Shown here in pieces: positions 10,194-19,599 of a stretch of 64,000 nt of DNA (positions are counted from its first letter, which is position 1; each line of letters opens with the position of its first letter). The translations under genes and the position numbers were made by a program. The notes under the pieces are model-generated. The model searched no databases, was not told where the DNA came from, and worked only from the letters and a program-made list of their open reading frames with translations. The stretch is from assembly GCA_022813625.1 (NCBI GenBank), contig JAKLMB010000020.1, positions 1 through 64,000 of the forward strand, in the 5' to 3' direction. The DNA comes from Aaosphaeria pasadenensis. Its lineage: Eukaryota > Ascomycota > Dothideomycetes > Pleosporales.

Positions 10194-11021
10194 CTAGTTG
10201 GCATGTTCCAAACGCGTGTCGCGATCGGAACTTTGCAAGAATTGAGCAATTTGTCGATACATTTCAACAGGGTTAGAATACATGGGGAAGTGCCCAGACT
10301 GTGGAATTTGAGCAAGTTCAACACCTTCCTTCTGTAATCGTCCCAGATATGATAGTCCACGGTTTTCTTCGCCAAACATGAACATCTTGGGGCATGTAAG
10401 TCCCAGAAATATTCCTAACAGATCCTCTCCATCCGACAGTTGTACCATCGACTCGAATATTGGGCGTACAGCGCCAGCACGAACTCGATTACGCAAGGTG
10501 CTCGCATACAAAGCATTAGAGTATGATTTTGTTTGATAGGTTCGATCGATAAAAGCTTTCAGGAATTCCTCCGGGTTATTGGATGGAAAGGTAATAATTT
10601 GACGACTTAGGAAGCAGTCCTCAGGTGCGAGGTTGCCTTTGATATCCACGAAGCTTAAAACTTGACCGGGATTGTTGTGCGCGAGGAGAAGCGCGGTGAG
10701 TCCGCCCATGGAATGACCAATAAGATGAAACCGATCGATCTGGAGGTGCGAGAGGACGGCTTCTGCTGTTGCAACAAGGAAAGGTATATCGACAGAAGAA
10801 AGATCGTCAACTTCGGAATGACCACAACCCGGCGCGTCGAATGCAATATACCCATAGTGCTGAAGGGCAGGATTAACCGTAACATCTACAAGATCCTCCT
10901 TGCAAGAGCCGAATCCATGGAGGAAGAGTAATGGGGGGCGGTCGTGTAGTTTGAAAATTATTGAGACATGGAGGTTCACACCTTTAACAATCAACGAGAT
11001 CGCCGAGTGCGTAAGTGGCAT
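10194..11021 (-). CDS. Alpha/beta-hydrolase
   Basis: Intronless, 275 aa from the ATG at 11021. An in-frame upstream codon at 11114 adds 31 residues but lacks family resemblance. The fold is clear: oxyanion strand LLFLHGFGS (HGFG 35-38), DAPGCGHS, nucleophile elbow GHSMGG with S104, the domain-closing PKMFMFGEE, and the catalytic histidine in SGHFPMYSNP near 244. Compact soluble hydrolases of this type cleave esters, lactones or C-C bonds of small acids; the substrate cannot be told. It is divergent from the RraA-like gene (679 bp between starts), suggesting that they serve one pathway. Confidence 0.85.
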   Translation of the reverse strand: MPLTHSAISLIVKGVNLHVSIIFKLHDRPPLLFLHGFGSCKEDLVDVTVNPALQHYGYIAFDAPGCGHSEVDDLSSVDIPFLVATAEAVLSHLQIDRFHLIGHSMGGLTALLLAHNNPGQVLSFVDIKGNLAPEDCFLSRQIITFPSNNPEEFLKAFIDRTYQTKSYSNALYASTLRNRVRAGAVRPIFESMVQLSDGEDLLGIFLGLTCPKMFMFGEENRGLSYLGRLQKEGVELAQIPQSGHFPMYSNPVEMYRQIAQFLQSSDRDTRLEHAN

Positions 11022-11700
11022 TTTGAGAGTCGTAGATGTTGAGTAAACCCCGTTGTCAGAAAGATAGAAACTATGGCCAGCATAGTTTGAATTAATTGCG
11101 AAATAAAATGTCAAGTGAACGCGGCGAAAAGTTCTTTCCCCGTTGGTTGATTCAGGTTTGGCAACATCAACGATGTTACGAATCTGCTTTTTGCCGCTAA
11201 ACCCGTTGCGTCTCGCGTATCTCGGTGTCCACGCCTAGTCGCCGAACCATCTAATAAATTTTCGCCCTTTGCAGTAGAAAAGCTCAAACGTTAGGATTGT
11301 TCAAAGTTCTCAACCAAAGAGCTATTTACGTCAGGACGAGAAAATATCAATCGTGATTATGTAGCGTTTAATCATGACCTTCAATCAACTGCACATCCAT
11401 GCTGCTATTCCCCAACTGATGCTCGGTGAAATTTGACTTTGCCGCTTAGTCGAGATGACAGAAGCCGATGTGACTGTCAGCAAATCACGGCGTCGTCCAT
11501 GACGCACCGACAGCAACTGTGCAAGTCGATCTCTCCTAGACGCCATTGCTTGTTTTAAAAACGCGAGAATACTCCAAGGCAGGTTGTTGCTGGTTGTGTA
11601 CACTTCATCACCTTGACATTTCATTTCTTCTGTTAGGAACCATACCCGTCAGAGTATCTACCAACTTGATCTTTCGCTCGTTTTAGAGAGAGACTTCGGC
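11022..11700. promoter_or_regulatory. Divergent promoter region, hydrolase / RraA-like gene
   Basis: A 679-bp gap between two divergent start codons. No family-like frame is present. It contains pyrimidine-rich tracts near the RraA-like start, as is common in fungal promoters, but no operator I can name. Confidence 0.45.
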
Positions 11701-13092
11701 ATGAGCCAGCCTACTATCTTGGATCGACTTTCGATGTTCGATACCAACACAATTTCCGATGCTTTGGATTTTCTTGATCTCAGAGGAGCCACATTCGGCC
11801 TGCGGCCGCTTTGGAATTGCACAAAAATGGTTGGACGCGCCAGCACAGTGGAAGTGACGGCCAAAACTGATGCAACTCCCACAGTTCACTTGATCACTCC
11901 TGTCATTGACGCTGTAACGACCGATGATCGCATTCTCGTCATCTCTGGCGGCGTAGAAGGCGTTTCGTGCTGGGGTGACATTTTGGCAAACGCCTCAAAG
12001 CGAAAAGGAATTCGTGGCACAGTCATTGACGGCATGAGCCGTGACATCGATGGTAGCAGCGAAGTTAATTATCCAGTGTACGGCCGTGGAGTTACGATGA
12101 TTAGTGCTCGGAATCGATTAGTCCAGATTGGGTCCGGAAACCCGGTGCAGATGCGAGGCGTAACAGTCAACGAAGACGATTATGTGATCGCAGATAACTG
12201 TGGCACAGTTTTCATTCCAGCCCAACGTATTGAGGATGTTCTCGAGCTGGCCGGCCGTATAGAGCACCGCCAGGCCTTGATGGTCAGCTCGGTGCGTGCC
12301 GGACAACGTGTGTCCGACGTTATGCACGACAAAGAATTTGAAATCATTCGGAACGACTCAGAGGCAAATATCACTGAGTCTGGTACAGCATACACCAGCT
12401 TCAATCCCAAAAAGCCTTCTATGGAGGATACAGAGTTGGTGGCGCTGTTCAAGAATTCCGACACTCCCAGTGTTTCTGACGCCCTCGATAAGCTTGGGAT
12501 TCATGGACAGGCTTTTGGCATTCTGCCTCTAGCCAACTACAAGGGAGTTACTGTTGGGCCAGCTTTTACTGTACGTTATGTACCAGCTACCGATCCTCCA
12601 GGCAGTGTCGGAGATTTCATTGACGACGTTGCCATTGGCGATTTTGTTGTCATTGACAACAGTGGTCGCACAGATTGTACTGTTTGGGGGGACATAATGA
12701 CCCAGTATGCTGGACTAAGAGGAATTGCTGGAACTGTCATCGACGGCGTATGTCGAGATGTTAACCGCGCGATTGAGGACGCTTATCCACTCTTTACAGC
12801 TGGACGCTGGATGCGAACGGGTAAAGATCGGGTTCAAGTAGCTGATACCAACAAGCCTATTGGTATAGGTAAGGTACGTGTGAATTCGCGGGACATCGTT
12901 GTGGCCGACGCAAATGGTGTTGTGATAGTTCCTCGTAATCGTGCGCATGCGGTAGCTGAAGCAGCGCAAAGGATCGAGAAGAGCGAAGAATCTATACGAG
13001 ATATGATAGGCAGAGGAGCTACTATTGCGGAAGCACGTAAAACTTCAGGCTATCATACATTACAGCGACGACGAAAGAGTGCAGATTCTTAG
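11701..13092 (+). CDS. Tandem-duplicated RraA-fold (HMG/CHA-aldolase-like) protein
   Basis: Intronless, 463 aa, about twice the usual 160-240 aa. Two successive RraA-fold units cover about 8-200 and 250-450. Each carries the family core: a W-G-D-I segment, then G-x-x-G-T-V-I-D-G, then the Arg-Asp pair (R114-D115 and R352-D353), and a Y-P a few residues later. In 4-hydroxy-4-methyl-2-oxoglutarate aldolases and related oxaloacetate decarboxylases the Arg-Asp pair binds substrate and metal. Both halves keep it, so both could be active. The halves are clearly diverged, so the duplication is not recent. Likely reaction: cleavage of a 4-hydroxy-2-oxo acid to pyruvate plus another oxo acid, or decarboxylation of oxaloacetate. 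The bacterial RNase E-inhibitor role of RraA is not expected in a fungus. Confidence 0.85.
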   Translation: MSQPTILDRLSMFDTNTISDALDFLDLRGATFGLRPLWNCTKMVGRASTVEVTAKTDATPTVHLITPVIDAVTTDDRILVISGGVEGVSCWGDILANASKRKGIRGTVIDGMSRDIDGSSEVNYPVYGRGVTMISARNRLVQIGSGNPVQMRGVTVNEDDYVIADNCGTVFIPAQRIEDVLELAGRIEHRQALMVSSVRAGQRVSDVMHDKEFEIIRNDSEANITESGTAYTSFNPKKPSMEDTELVALFKNSDTPSVSDALDKLGIHGQAFGILPLANYKGVTVGPAFTVRYVPATDPPGSVGDFIDDVAIGDFVVIDNSGRTDCTVWGDIMTQYAGLRGIAGTVIDGVCRDVNRAIEDAYPLFTAGRWMRTGKDRVQVADTNKPIGIGKVRVNSRDIVVADANGVVIVPRNRAHAVAEAAQRIEKSEESIRDMIGRGATIAEARKTSGYHTLQRRRKSADS

Positions 13093-13644
13093 TTCGTTGG
13101 AATAATACACTCTCCACGACACGGAGATCTAGCATGCATTAATGTAAAGTACGTTATCAAACCTAGGTCTTACATGATTATATTGAAAACATATTAAAAG
13201 TTTTGCATACTTCTACTGCCAAAATTACTTTACAGAGACGAAGCAAGCCATCACAGGTGCAAAAACCATAAGCTCCGGGTACTCAACTATACTGTTGCGT
13301 GCATGGAATTTCCTGCGATTTCATGTAGTTCTGTACAATAGAATATAGCTGCAGCTAAGGAAGCTACCAATGCCTATAGACAGCTGGTATTCACACCATC
13401 TGTCGGCCTATGCTGTGCCACAATATCGAAAGCAGCGGCTAAAATGAGAAGTGTTGGTCATGCAAGCGCACGGCGAGAGGGCTATTCAACGGAAACGGGT
13501 CATCAATGAATCAGAAGAACGGTCAACTGAGCCTGGCTAGCTTCAAACTCAATCTTTCTTCCTGTACCTCTTAACACCCCGATTTACCATTTCATCGCAG
13601 AAGTGAACACCTACTTCACCTTTGAACACGAAGAAGCTCCCAAC
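13093..13644. other. Intergenic, P450 promoter region
   Basis: About 550 bp upstream of the P450. An in-frame GTG at 13603 could extend the P450 by 14 residues, but ATG 13645 directly precedes the membrane anchor. Nothing else recognised. Confidence 0.5.
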
Positions 13645-15408
13645 ATGGTGGGTATTTACGATGTTTTAACTATGTATAGAACAATGTTTGCAATTATCCT
13701 CCCCGGCTTTGCTCTTGCGTTGTTTCACCTTTTCTCACGACTTCTGGTTGCTCGGCGCACTTTGTTTCGACTGAAGAAGGCTGGCCTGGTACGTAAGGAA
13801 GCCCTTCTGACTCCGCTAAGGATACTCTACTTACATCAGGTACTTAGCCAATGCCTCAGCATAGTAAGTTGGCGGGCCACCTCTTCGTTTTGAAGAAGCA
13901 CATGGATCACCTACCTCCCGACTGCACCATAAACACTCCTTTCACTAAGATAGCAAGGCAATTCCCTGGTGGAATGTTCTATTTTGATCTGTGGCCGTTC
14001 ACCAAACCAATCTTATTCGTGAATAATCCATTCGGTGCTTTACAGTGGCAACGGGCACTTTTTGATAAGCCGAGCGAAATACGGGACGCATTCCGCAACT
14101 TGACGGGCGGTCCCAACATCTTCACGATGAAAGAACAACCCTGGAAGTATTGGAGAGCTGTTTTCAATCCTGGTTTCAGTGCCGCTCATATTCTGGAATT
14201 AGTTCCAATGATCGTTACTGAGACCGAGACATTTTGTCAAATCTTGGAGGACCAATCTAAATGTGGCAACATCTTCCAGCTTGAGAATTTGACGTTAAGA
14301 CTGACTGTAGACGTCATTTCCGCTGTTACACTGTGAGTGATCATATGTTTGCTGGTCTGCTTGCCCTTGCAAACTAACTAGAGACAGCGAAACTCGTCTA
14401 CATTATCAGACTTCTGAGAATAAATTTGCCTCGGATCTTCGGAGACAAATTGAATGGACATCATTCGGGAGTGAATTGAATCCATTTGATCGATATAATG
14501 TATTCAGGCCCTTGATTCTCTGGATTAACAGCCGGCGCATCGACAAATTCCTACATGCCGAAATTACAAAACGATATGCAGCTTTGGGGATAGACAAGGG
14601 ACTTCAGCACAAGTCCCATAAATTGAAATCCATTATGACATTGGTATTATCAAACTTCATCAAAGAGAACGAGCAAGCACCTCAGAGGATATCCTTATCA
14701 GAGTTTACCAACGTTGCAGCAGCACAGCTTCGTCTATTTCTTTTTGCTGGGCATGATACTACAAGTAGCACTTTGATATACTCATATCACTTACTTGCTA
14801 CCCATCCAGAATCTCTAGCGCGTGTGCGTGCAGAAATGAACGAGGTTTTGGGGCCCGCTGCAAAGACACCGGCGCTCCTCCGAGAGAGGCCAGCGCTCCT
14901 CAATCGACTACCATATACCCTTGCAGTCATCAAAGAAACGCTGCGACTTTTTCCACCAGCTTCTGGATTTCGTGAGGGAAAATCTGATGTTAGCATCTTC
15001 GACGAGGATGGCACAGCCTATCCAACTGATGGTTGTTATGTCTGGGTCGTTCACTTGGCACTTCAAAGAGATCCAAAGTATTGGAAAGATCCGCACTCTT
15101 TCGTTCCCGAAAGATGGTTGGTTGGCCCGGGCGATCCACTTTACCCTGTGAAAGGCGCTTGGAGGCCCTTTGAATTTGGACCCCAAAACTGTCTCGGTCA
15201 GAGTTTGGCTCTGGTGGAAATCAAGGTAGTTCTAGCCATGACAATTCGATCATTTGACATCCAGCCTGCATATGAAGAATGGGACGGAATTCACAAGATT
15301 ACGCGCACGCGCACGGTATACGGGAATAGAGCATATCAGGTAGAAGGCGGAGGAGGCGGAGCGCACCCTTCTGAAAGATATCCCTGTACAGTTCAGACTG
15401 TCCTGTAA
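13645..15408 (+). CDS. Cytochrome P450 monooxygenase, membrane-anchored
   Basis: Three exons: 13645-13788, 13848-14332 and 14388-15408, with introns of 59 and 55 bp; 549 aa. An N-terminal hydrophobic anchor (about 9-33) is followed by a basic stretch. The I-helix oxygen-binding motif is AGHDTTSS (330-337), ExxR is E393-R396 in KETLRLFPP, PERW is at 450-453, and the heme loop is FEFGPQNCLGQ with C478. The loop has Gln in place of the usual Arg/His before the Cys, a tolerated change. The spacing and RPFEFGPQNC-type loop resemble fungal secondary-metabolism P450s such as the StcS/AflN group, but no synthase or synthetase gene lies in this window. A Gly-rich, unusual tail (about 530-549) may be an added extension running toward the downstream minisatellite. 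Confidence 0.9.
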
Positions 15409-15454
15409 AGTCCACGTAACACAAAGGAACGAGGACGATGAATTGGGCGATACA

Positions 15455-15600
15455 GCAGGACGGTCAGATTTAACGACTGCCTTCTTTTGGATCACAAGGA
15501 CCATACGGTGGTAGATCCAACGGTTGCCTTCTTTGGAGCAACCTGGAATGACGACAGCGGTAGATTCAACAGTTGCCTTCTTTTTATCACTTTCTGTATC
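15455..15600. repeat. Imperfect 47-49 bp minisatellite, three units
   Basis: Three diverged copies of a unit centred on AACGGTTGCCTTCTTT begin near 15472, 15519 and 15568, each preceded by a GTAGATTC-like or GTCAGATT-like word. Copy spacing is 47 and 49 bases. It lies immediately downstream of the P450 stop codon. Confidence 0.75.
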
Positions 15601-15745
15601 GGTTGAAAGCGCTCGATGACTCTGGCCCAATTTTATGTCTCGGTGGTATCTCTTGATCTTCGCTAAATTTGACGTTTAGGAGCTTTTCTAGGGCAAAGCA
15701 TGAATACCTATGTTCAGCGACTAGGCTTGATAATTTATAACCCAC

Positions 15746-16021
15746 ATGACCACCCTCCATTACTATTCCTCTATGGATTCGGCTGGCAACGCCATCTATA
15801 CTGTAGCTAACAATCCCCGTGTCAAGGCTGTGGCAATTTTAGCATGGTATTTCCAGTCTAAGCATCTTACATCTCTACTTTGTGGAGGAGAGGAAGGAAT
15901 TGCGCTTCGCCATGCTCCAGGTCGCCAAGCGGGTCATCTATTCAACAATACTGGGTCCTGGCAGATGCATGCTTTAACTCTGGTCCCAAATCATATTACA
16001 ATGACCCCACGCGTAGCGTAA
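15746..16021 (+). pseudogene. Possible alpha/beta-hydrolase fragment
   Basis: A 91-codon frame contains a stretch (about codons 9-33: SMDSAGNAIY then NNPRVKAVAIL) that recalls the region after the nucleophile in peptidase/dienelactone-type alpha/beta hydrolases. The nucleophile elbow itself is not intact and no flanking domain was found. It may be a relic or coincidence. Confidence 0.25.
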
Positions 16022-16273
16022 TACGCGAGTAGCGCAATGAATTCGCTGTAGCATCATGAGGCCCGAAATAATTAAAATGGCTAGGCAAATACATAGGTAG
16101 CATAATGCGCATCAACACCGCGTTCAGACAACCTCAGAGCCGAGTCAATCTATTGGCCAAACATCTGCAGGTTCATAGTACTACCCCCAATTCTTACTAA
16201 GGAGCCAGCTGGGTTAAAGCAAATGTAAGGACAATCTTGCAACTTGCAGTCTTACTTTGCAATTTCAAGCAAG

Positions 16274-16279
16274 TATAAA
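16274..16279 (+). promoter_or_regulatory. TATA box of the secreted-protein gene
   Basis: A TATAAA hexamer lies 122 bases before the ATG at 16401, followed by a pyrimidine-rich leader, as in many highly expressed fungal genes. Confidence 0.5.
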
Positions 16280-16400
16280 GACATGCCTAATCTCTGTTTT
16301 GCATGTACACTCACACTGCCATCTTTAATTCATATCAAGAAAACCTACATTCCGTTTTTTCAGATCCTTTCAATTGTCCACTTTTAACCCAGGTACCACC

Positions 16401-16932
16401 ATGCACCTCAAAACCTTCTTTGTTGTTGCCATTCTAGGACTGTCTCACGCTGCAGTCGTCGACCAGTCTCCCCGTAGTTCCGACGACACCTTTGAGGCAC
16501 TTGATAAGAGAGGCGTATCCTGCATTGAAGGTGCAGGTGGTTTTGGGTAAATATTGTTCTGACATAGACCAGCAAGCTAAGTCGCTAACCACACGTTACT
16601 CTCTAGACATGCAGAGGACCTGAGAGCCTGTATCGAAGACATTGCGATAGCGCGTAAGTTCTATTTTCACCATTTTCCTCTTGCATACATATATCCAAAA
16701 GGTGTTCATGCCTGCTAACCTGCTATTCCATCCAGCTTCTTGGAGGCGCGGGGAGTGTCGTGGGAGGAGGTTCTGGCTCCAGGGTATTCGCTGGGACAGT
16801 CCTAGAGACTGCATCACTGGCTGCCTTGATTGCCTACGTAATGCTGCCAGTAAAGGGTTGTATGATGCAAAGTGCGAACAGAGCGCTGGGTGGGATGCCT
16901 GGTGTACAATGGGGTGGGAAGCCAACAACTAG
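16401..16932 (+). CDS. Small secreted cysteine-rich protein with Kex2-type site
   Basis: Three exons: 16401-16546, 16607-16653 and 16736-16932. The introns (60 and 82 bp) have GT-AG ends and textbook CTAAC branch sites; about 129 aa. A signal peptide (about 1-18, ending near SHA-A) is followed by a short acidic propeptide ending in LDKR, a Kex2-type dibasic site, so the mature chain would start GVSC. The mature part has eight cysteines (one from exon 1, one from exon 2, six from exon 3), enough for four disulphides, and is Trp-rich. This matches the architecture of fungal small secreted proteins (effector or antimicrobial classes), but I recognise no family. Caution: another frame of exon 3 is also open (glycine/alanine-rich); the cysteine frame is chosen because the splice phase demands it. 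Confidence 0.6.
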
Positions 16933-17264
16933 TTCGCGTTGAAGGCTCCGAGAAATATTATCAGAGACTACAACAGTAGTAGTTGCATGGCAGATTATCA
17001 GGATAGATGAGGCTTTTCGGGGACCAGGTGTATGGGGAAGGGCACTGGGCAGGGAATAGATAGATCGATCAGGGCTGCCGAAAGAGATCAAGGCATCATC
17101 CACCTACCTCCCGAGGCCTATCGACAGAGCCAAATATCTACCTTTCCTACCTATTCACCAATTTCGGCTCGTGCCTGTGATGCTCCCTACTACAGAGGCG
17201 TCTATACTCGACAATATCTTCAACTCTCGAGAACTAGTGATCAATACAAGATATCTGACTCACT
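16933..17264. other. Intergenic, no intact gene
   Basis: Runs from the secreted-protein stop to the SDR relic. A short frame at 17032 has a G-x-G-x-G-like start but no dehydrogenase continuation, so the missing N terminus of the relic cannot be located here with confidence. Confidence 0.4.
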
Positions 17265-17600
17265 ACCATATGCAAAAGAACAATCCAAGGAAACGCTTGT
17301 CTGATCTCCAACGCTAGTATCGCGAGCATGTATCCGGTTAACTTCTGCAATATCTACACTCTGTCCAAGTATGGTGCTGTAGGATTTGCACGTGCGACCT
17401 CGGATTTCTGTTTCAAGGTTGATGGCATCCGGGTTGTCACATTATATCTTGTCAATGTTAGAATAAGTTAATCGGACTTGCTGAATGAGACGATTTTGAT
17501 ATGGAAGGAATGGGAATAGCCCAACTCGCTGATATTGTGCTACTCTACGACATAATGTATGACAGGTGGTAGAAGCGGCATCAAATGAGCGTTATTTCCA
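17265..17600 (+). pseudogene. Relic of a short-chain dehydrogenase/reductase
   Basis: Translation from about 17283 gives TIQGNACLISNASIASMYP, then YTLSKYGAVGFAR, then DGIRVVTL. This is the central part of a 15-hydroxyprostaglandin-dehydrogenase-like SDR, including the catalytic Tyr-x-x-x-Lys. No start, no cofactor-binding Gly-rich motif and no proper C terminus could be joined to it, and stops follow within about 30 codons. It is best read as a decayed copy. A weak C-terminal echo may extend to about 17570. Confidence 0.7.
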
Positions 17601-17831
17601 TGATGCTTCAGCGTACACTAACGACAATGTAAGAAATACTCTTCCAAAGCCTATGTTCAATAATCGGGAAGGGTACATTCTTTTAGACTCTGTAACTCAT
17701 CGATGGATGGGGCGTATCATCTTTTGCTGGAAAGAGATATTGTACCAAACACGAAATCTTATTCAAGTCACTACCAGGATACAGTCTCAGCAATGTAATG
17801 AACATTTTCATCAATGCTGTATTTACGATAC

Positions 17832-19599
17832 TCAATAATTCAGATTTATAAGTACAGTCTTCGGTTCTGTATATGAGCGCAAGGCATGTTCGCCCATCTC
17901 TCTTCCAAGACCACTTTCTTTTGTCCCACCAAATGGGCACGAAAAGGATATTGTACTAATACAATTTATACCAACAACCCCCGAGTCAACGGCCGAACTT
18001 ATTCTAAGGGCTCTCTGAATGTCCTGAGTGAAAACACCGGACATTAAACCGTACTTACTATCATTGGCACGGGCAATGATCTCGCTCTCATCATGGAATT
18101 TGTTGATGACCACTACAGGTCCAAATATCTCTTCCTTGTAGATAGTGGCACCATCTATGGTATCTGCAAAGACTGTAGGCTCGATAAAGTAGCCCTATTG
18201 TTGTTGTAAATGGCCTACTCTGAAACATTGAGGAATACGGTTGTTACCTTTTCTCCGAGAGCCTTTCCGCCATAACACAAAGCTCCCTCATTATTGTCCC
18301 GTGCACGGGAAATGATGCCCATAATTCGATCAAATTGGGACTTATCTACTACAGGACCGATCTCTACATCCTTGAGCTCAGGATCACCAATAACATTAGC
18401 CTTCGCTCTGAGCGCAGCAATATATCCTTCCAGGAATCTATCGTAAAGTTTTTCTTGAACGTAAACTCGTGTTGCTGCGAAGCATATCTGTCCGCTATTG
18501 GTTGTGAGGGCATTGACATTCCTATTTACCGTTAGATCATTTTATTAAAAGGGACGTTGCTGCTTCAGTACCACTTTATAGCATTCTCCAAGTGGGCGTC
18601 ATCGAAAACTATCGCCGGGCTTTTACCTCCCAGTTCTAGAGTAACCCTCTTCAGATTGCTTTTCGCAGCAAGTACTTGAACAGCTTTGCCAGTAGTAATA
18701 CTTCCAGTGAAGCTGACCTTTGCGACCTGCATATGCGAAGCCAGCAAAGCCCCAGTGCTACCATCTCCAGTAAGCACTTGGAAGACACCCGGGGGAAATC
18801 CAGCCTCAAGGACCAGTTTCCCAAGCTCAGCGGCCATTAGAGGCGTCTTCTCGCTTGGTTTCAGGATGAATACGTTGCCAGTGGCTAAAGCTGGGGCGGC
18901 TTTGAGACCGACCGATGCCAATGGGCCGTTCCAGGGAACAATACTAAGCCTATATTAGTCTCCTGAAGCATTCGAGATTTGGCTTTAGTTACCCTGCAAC
19001 TACTCCCAACGGCTCGTTACGCACAATCTTGTAAACGCCATCATCTGCGGGGAATGTTTGCCCGCCATACTTGTCAATCCATCCAGCATAGTCTTTATTC
19101 TCAGCGAATGTGAAATAGCATTTGAACCGTATCACCTACACCTAAAACATCCAATTGCCGTGCCAATCTCACTACGCCCAAATGGGTGAAAGGGAGAACC
19201 CAGTGTAACCCGCGTCAATTGTGCCAACCGTTCTTGATTGGCTTCCAGGAGGTCCGCGAACTTGAGTAGGAGCGTTTGCCGTTCGATATTGGTCATCCGG
19301 CGCCATGGCGAATCGATGGCAAAGGCTTCATTAGCTATTCGGACAGCCTCGTCGACATCTTGTTCGCCAGCGATGGGGATCTGATCACTGACTAATTCGC
19401 CATTGGCAGGGTTATATACCGAAATACTAAATGAGATCAGTCTTGCAGAATCGGATAAATCCCTAGAAGTCATACGTCTTATTGTTACGGCATGAAGTGT
19501 ACTATGACTATTAGCTAAATGCACATGGACTGTGATTCATTTCTGTTTGTTTACCTCATTATTGATAAAGAGCTTCGTAAGATGTGGCTCCAGTTCCAT
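17832..19599 (-). pseudogene. Aldehyde dehydrogenase, probably disrupted
   Basis: A nearly complete NAD(P)-aldehyde dehydrogenase. Clean segments: 18993 to about 19112, 18572-18943, 18248-18521 and 17832-18194, joined by three good introns. Catalytic features survive: PWN, LELGGKSP (general-base Glu), NSGQICFA (nucleophile Cys), EEIFGPV. Two lesions appear in the N-terminal half. A credible first exon (19555-19599, MELEPHLTK...) splices at 19462 into a frame one base off from the conserved VYNPANGELV segment. Near 19113-19137 the conserved block is interrupted by 23 bases that start like an intron but lack an AG end. A later ATG (19473) could bypass the first lesion, not the second. Either a young pseudogene or a gene with sequencing errors. 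Confidence 0.6.

Larger units (their letters stand above)
15409..16400. other. Intergenic zone with minisatellite and a possible hydrolase relic
   Basis: About 1 kb after the P450. It holds the three-unit repeat at 15455-15600, a weak alpha/beta-hydrolase-like fragment at 15746-16021, and the promoter of the secreted-protein gene. No intact gene apart from these. Confidence 0.5.
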
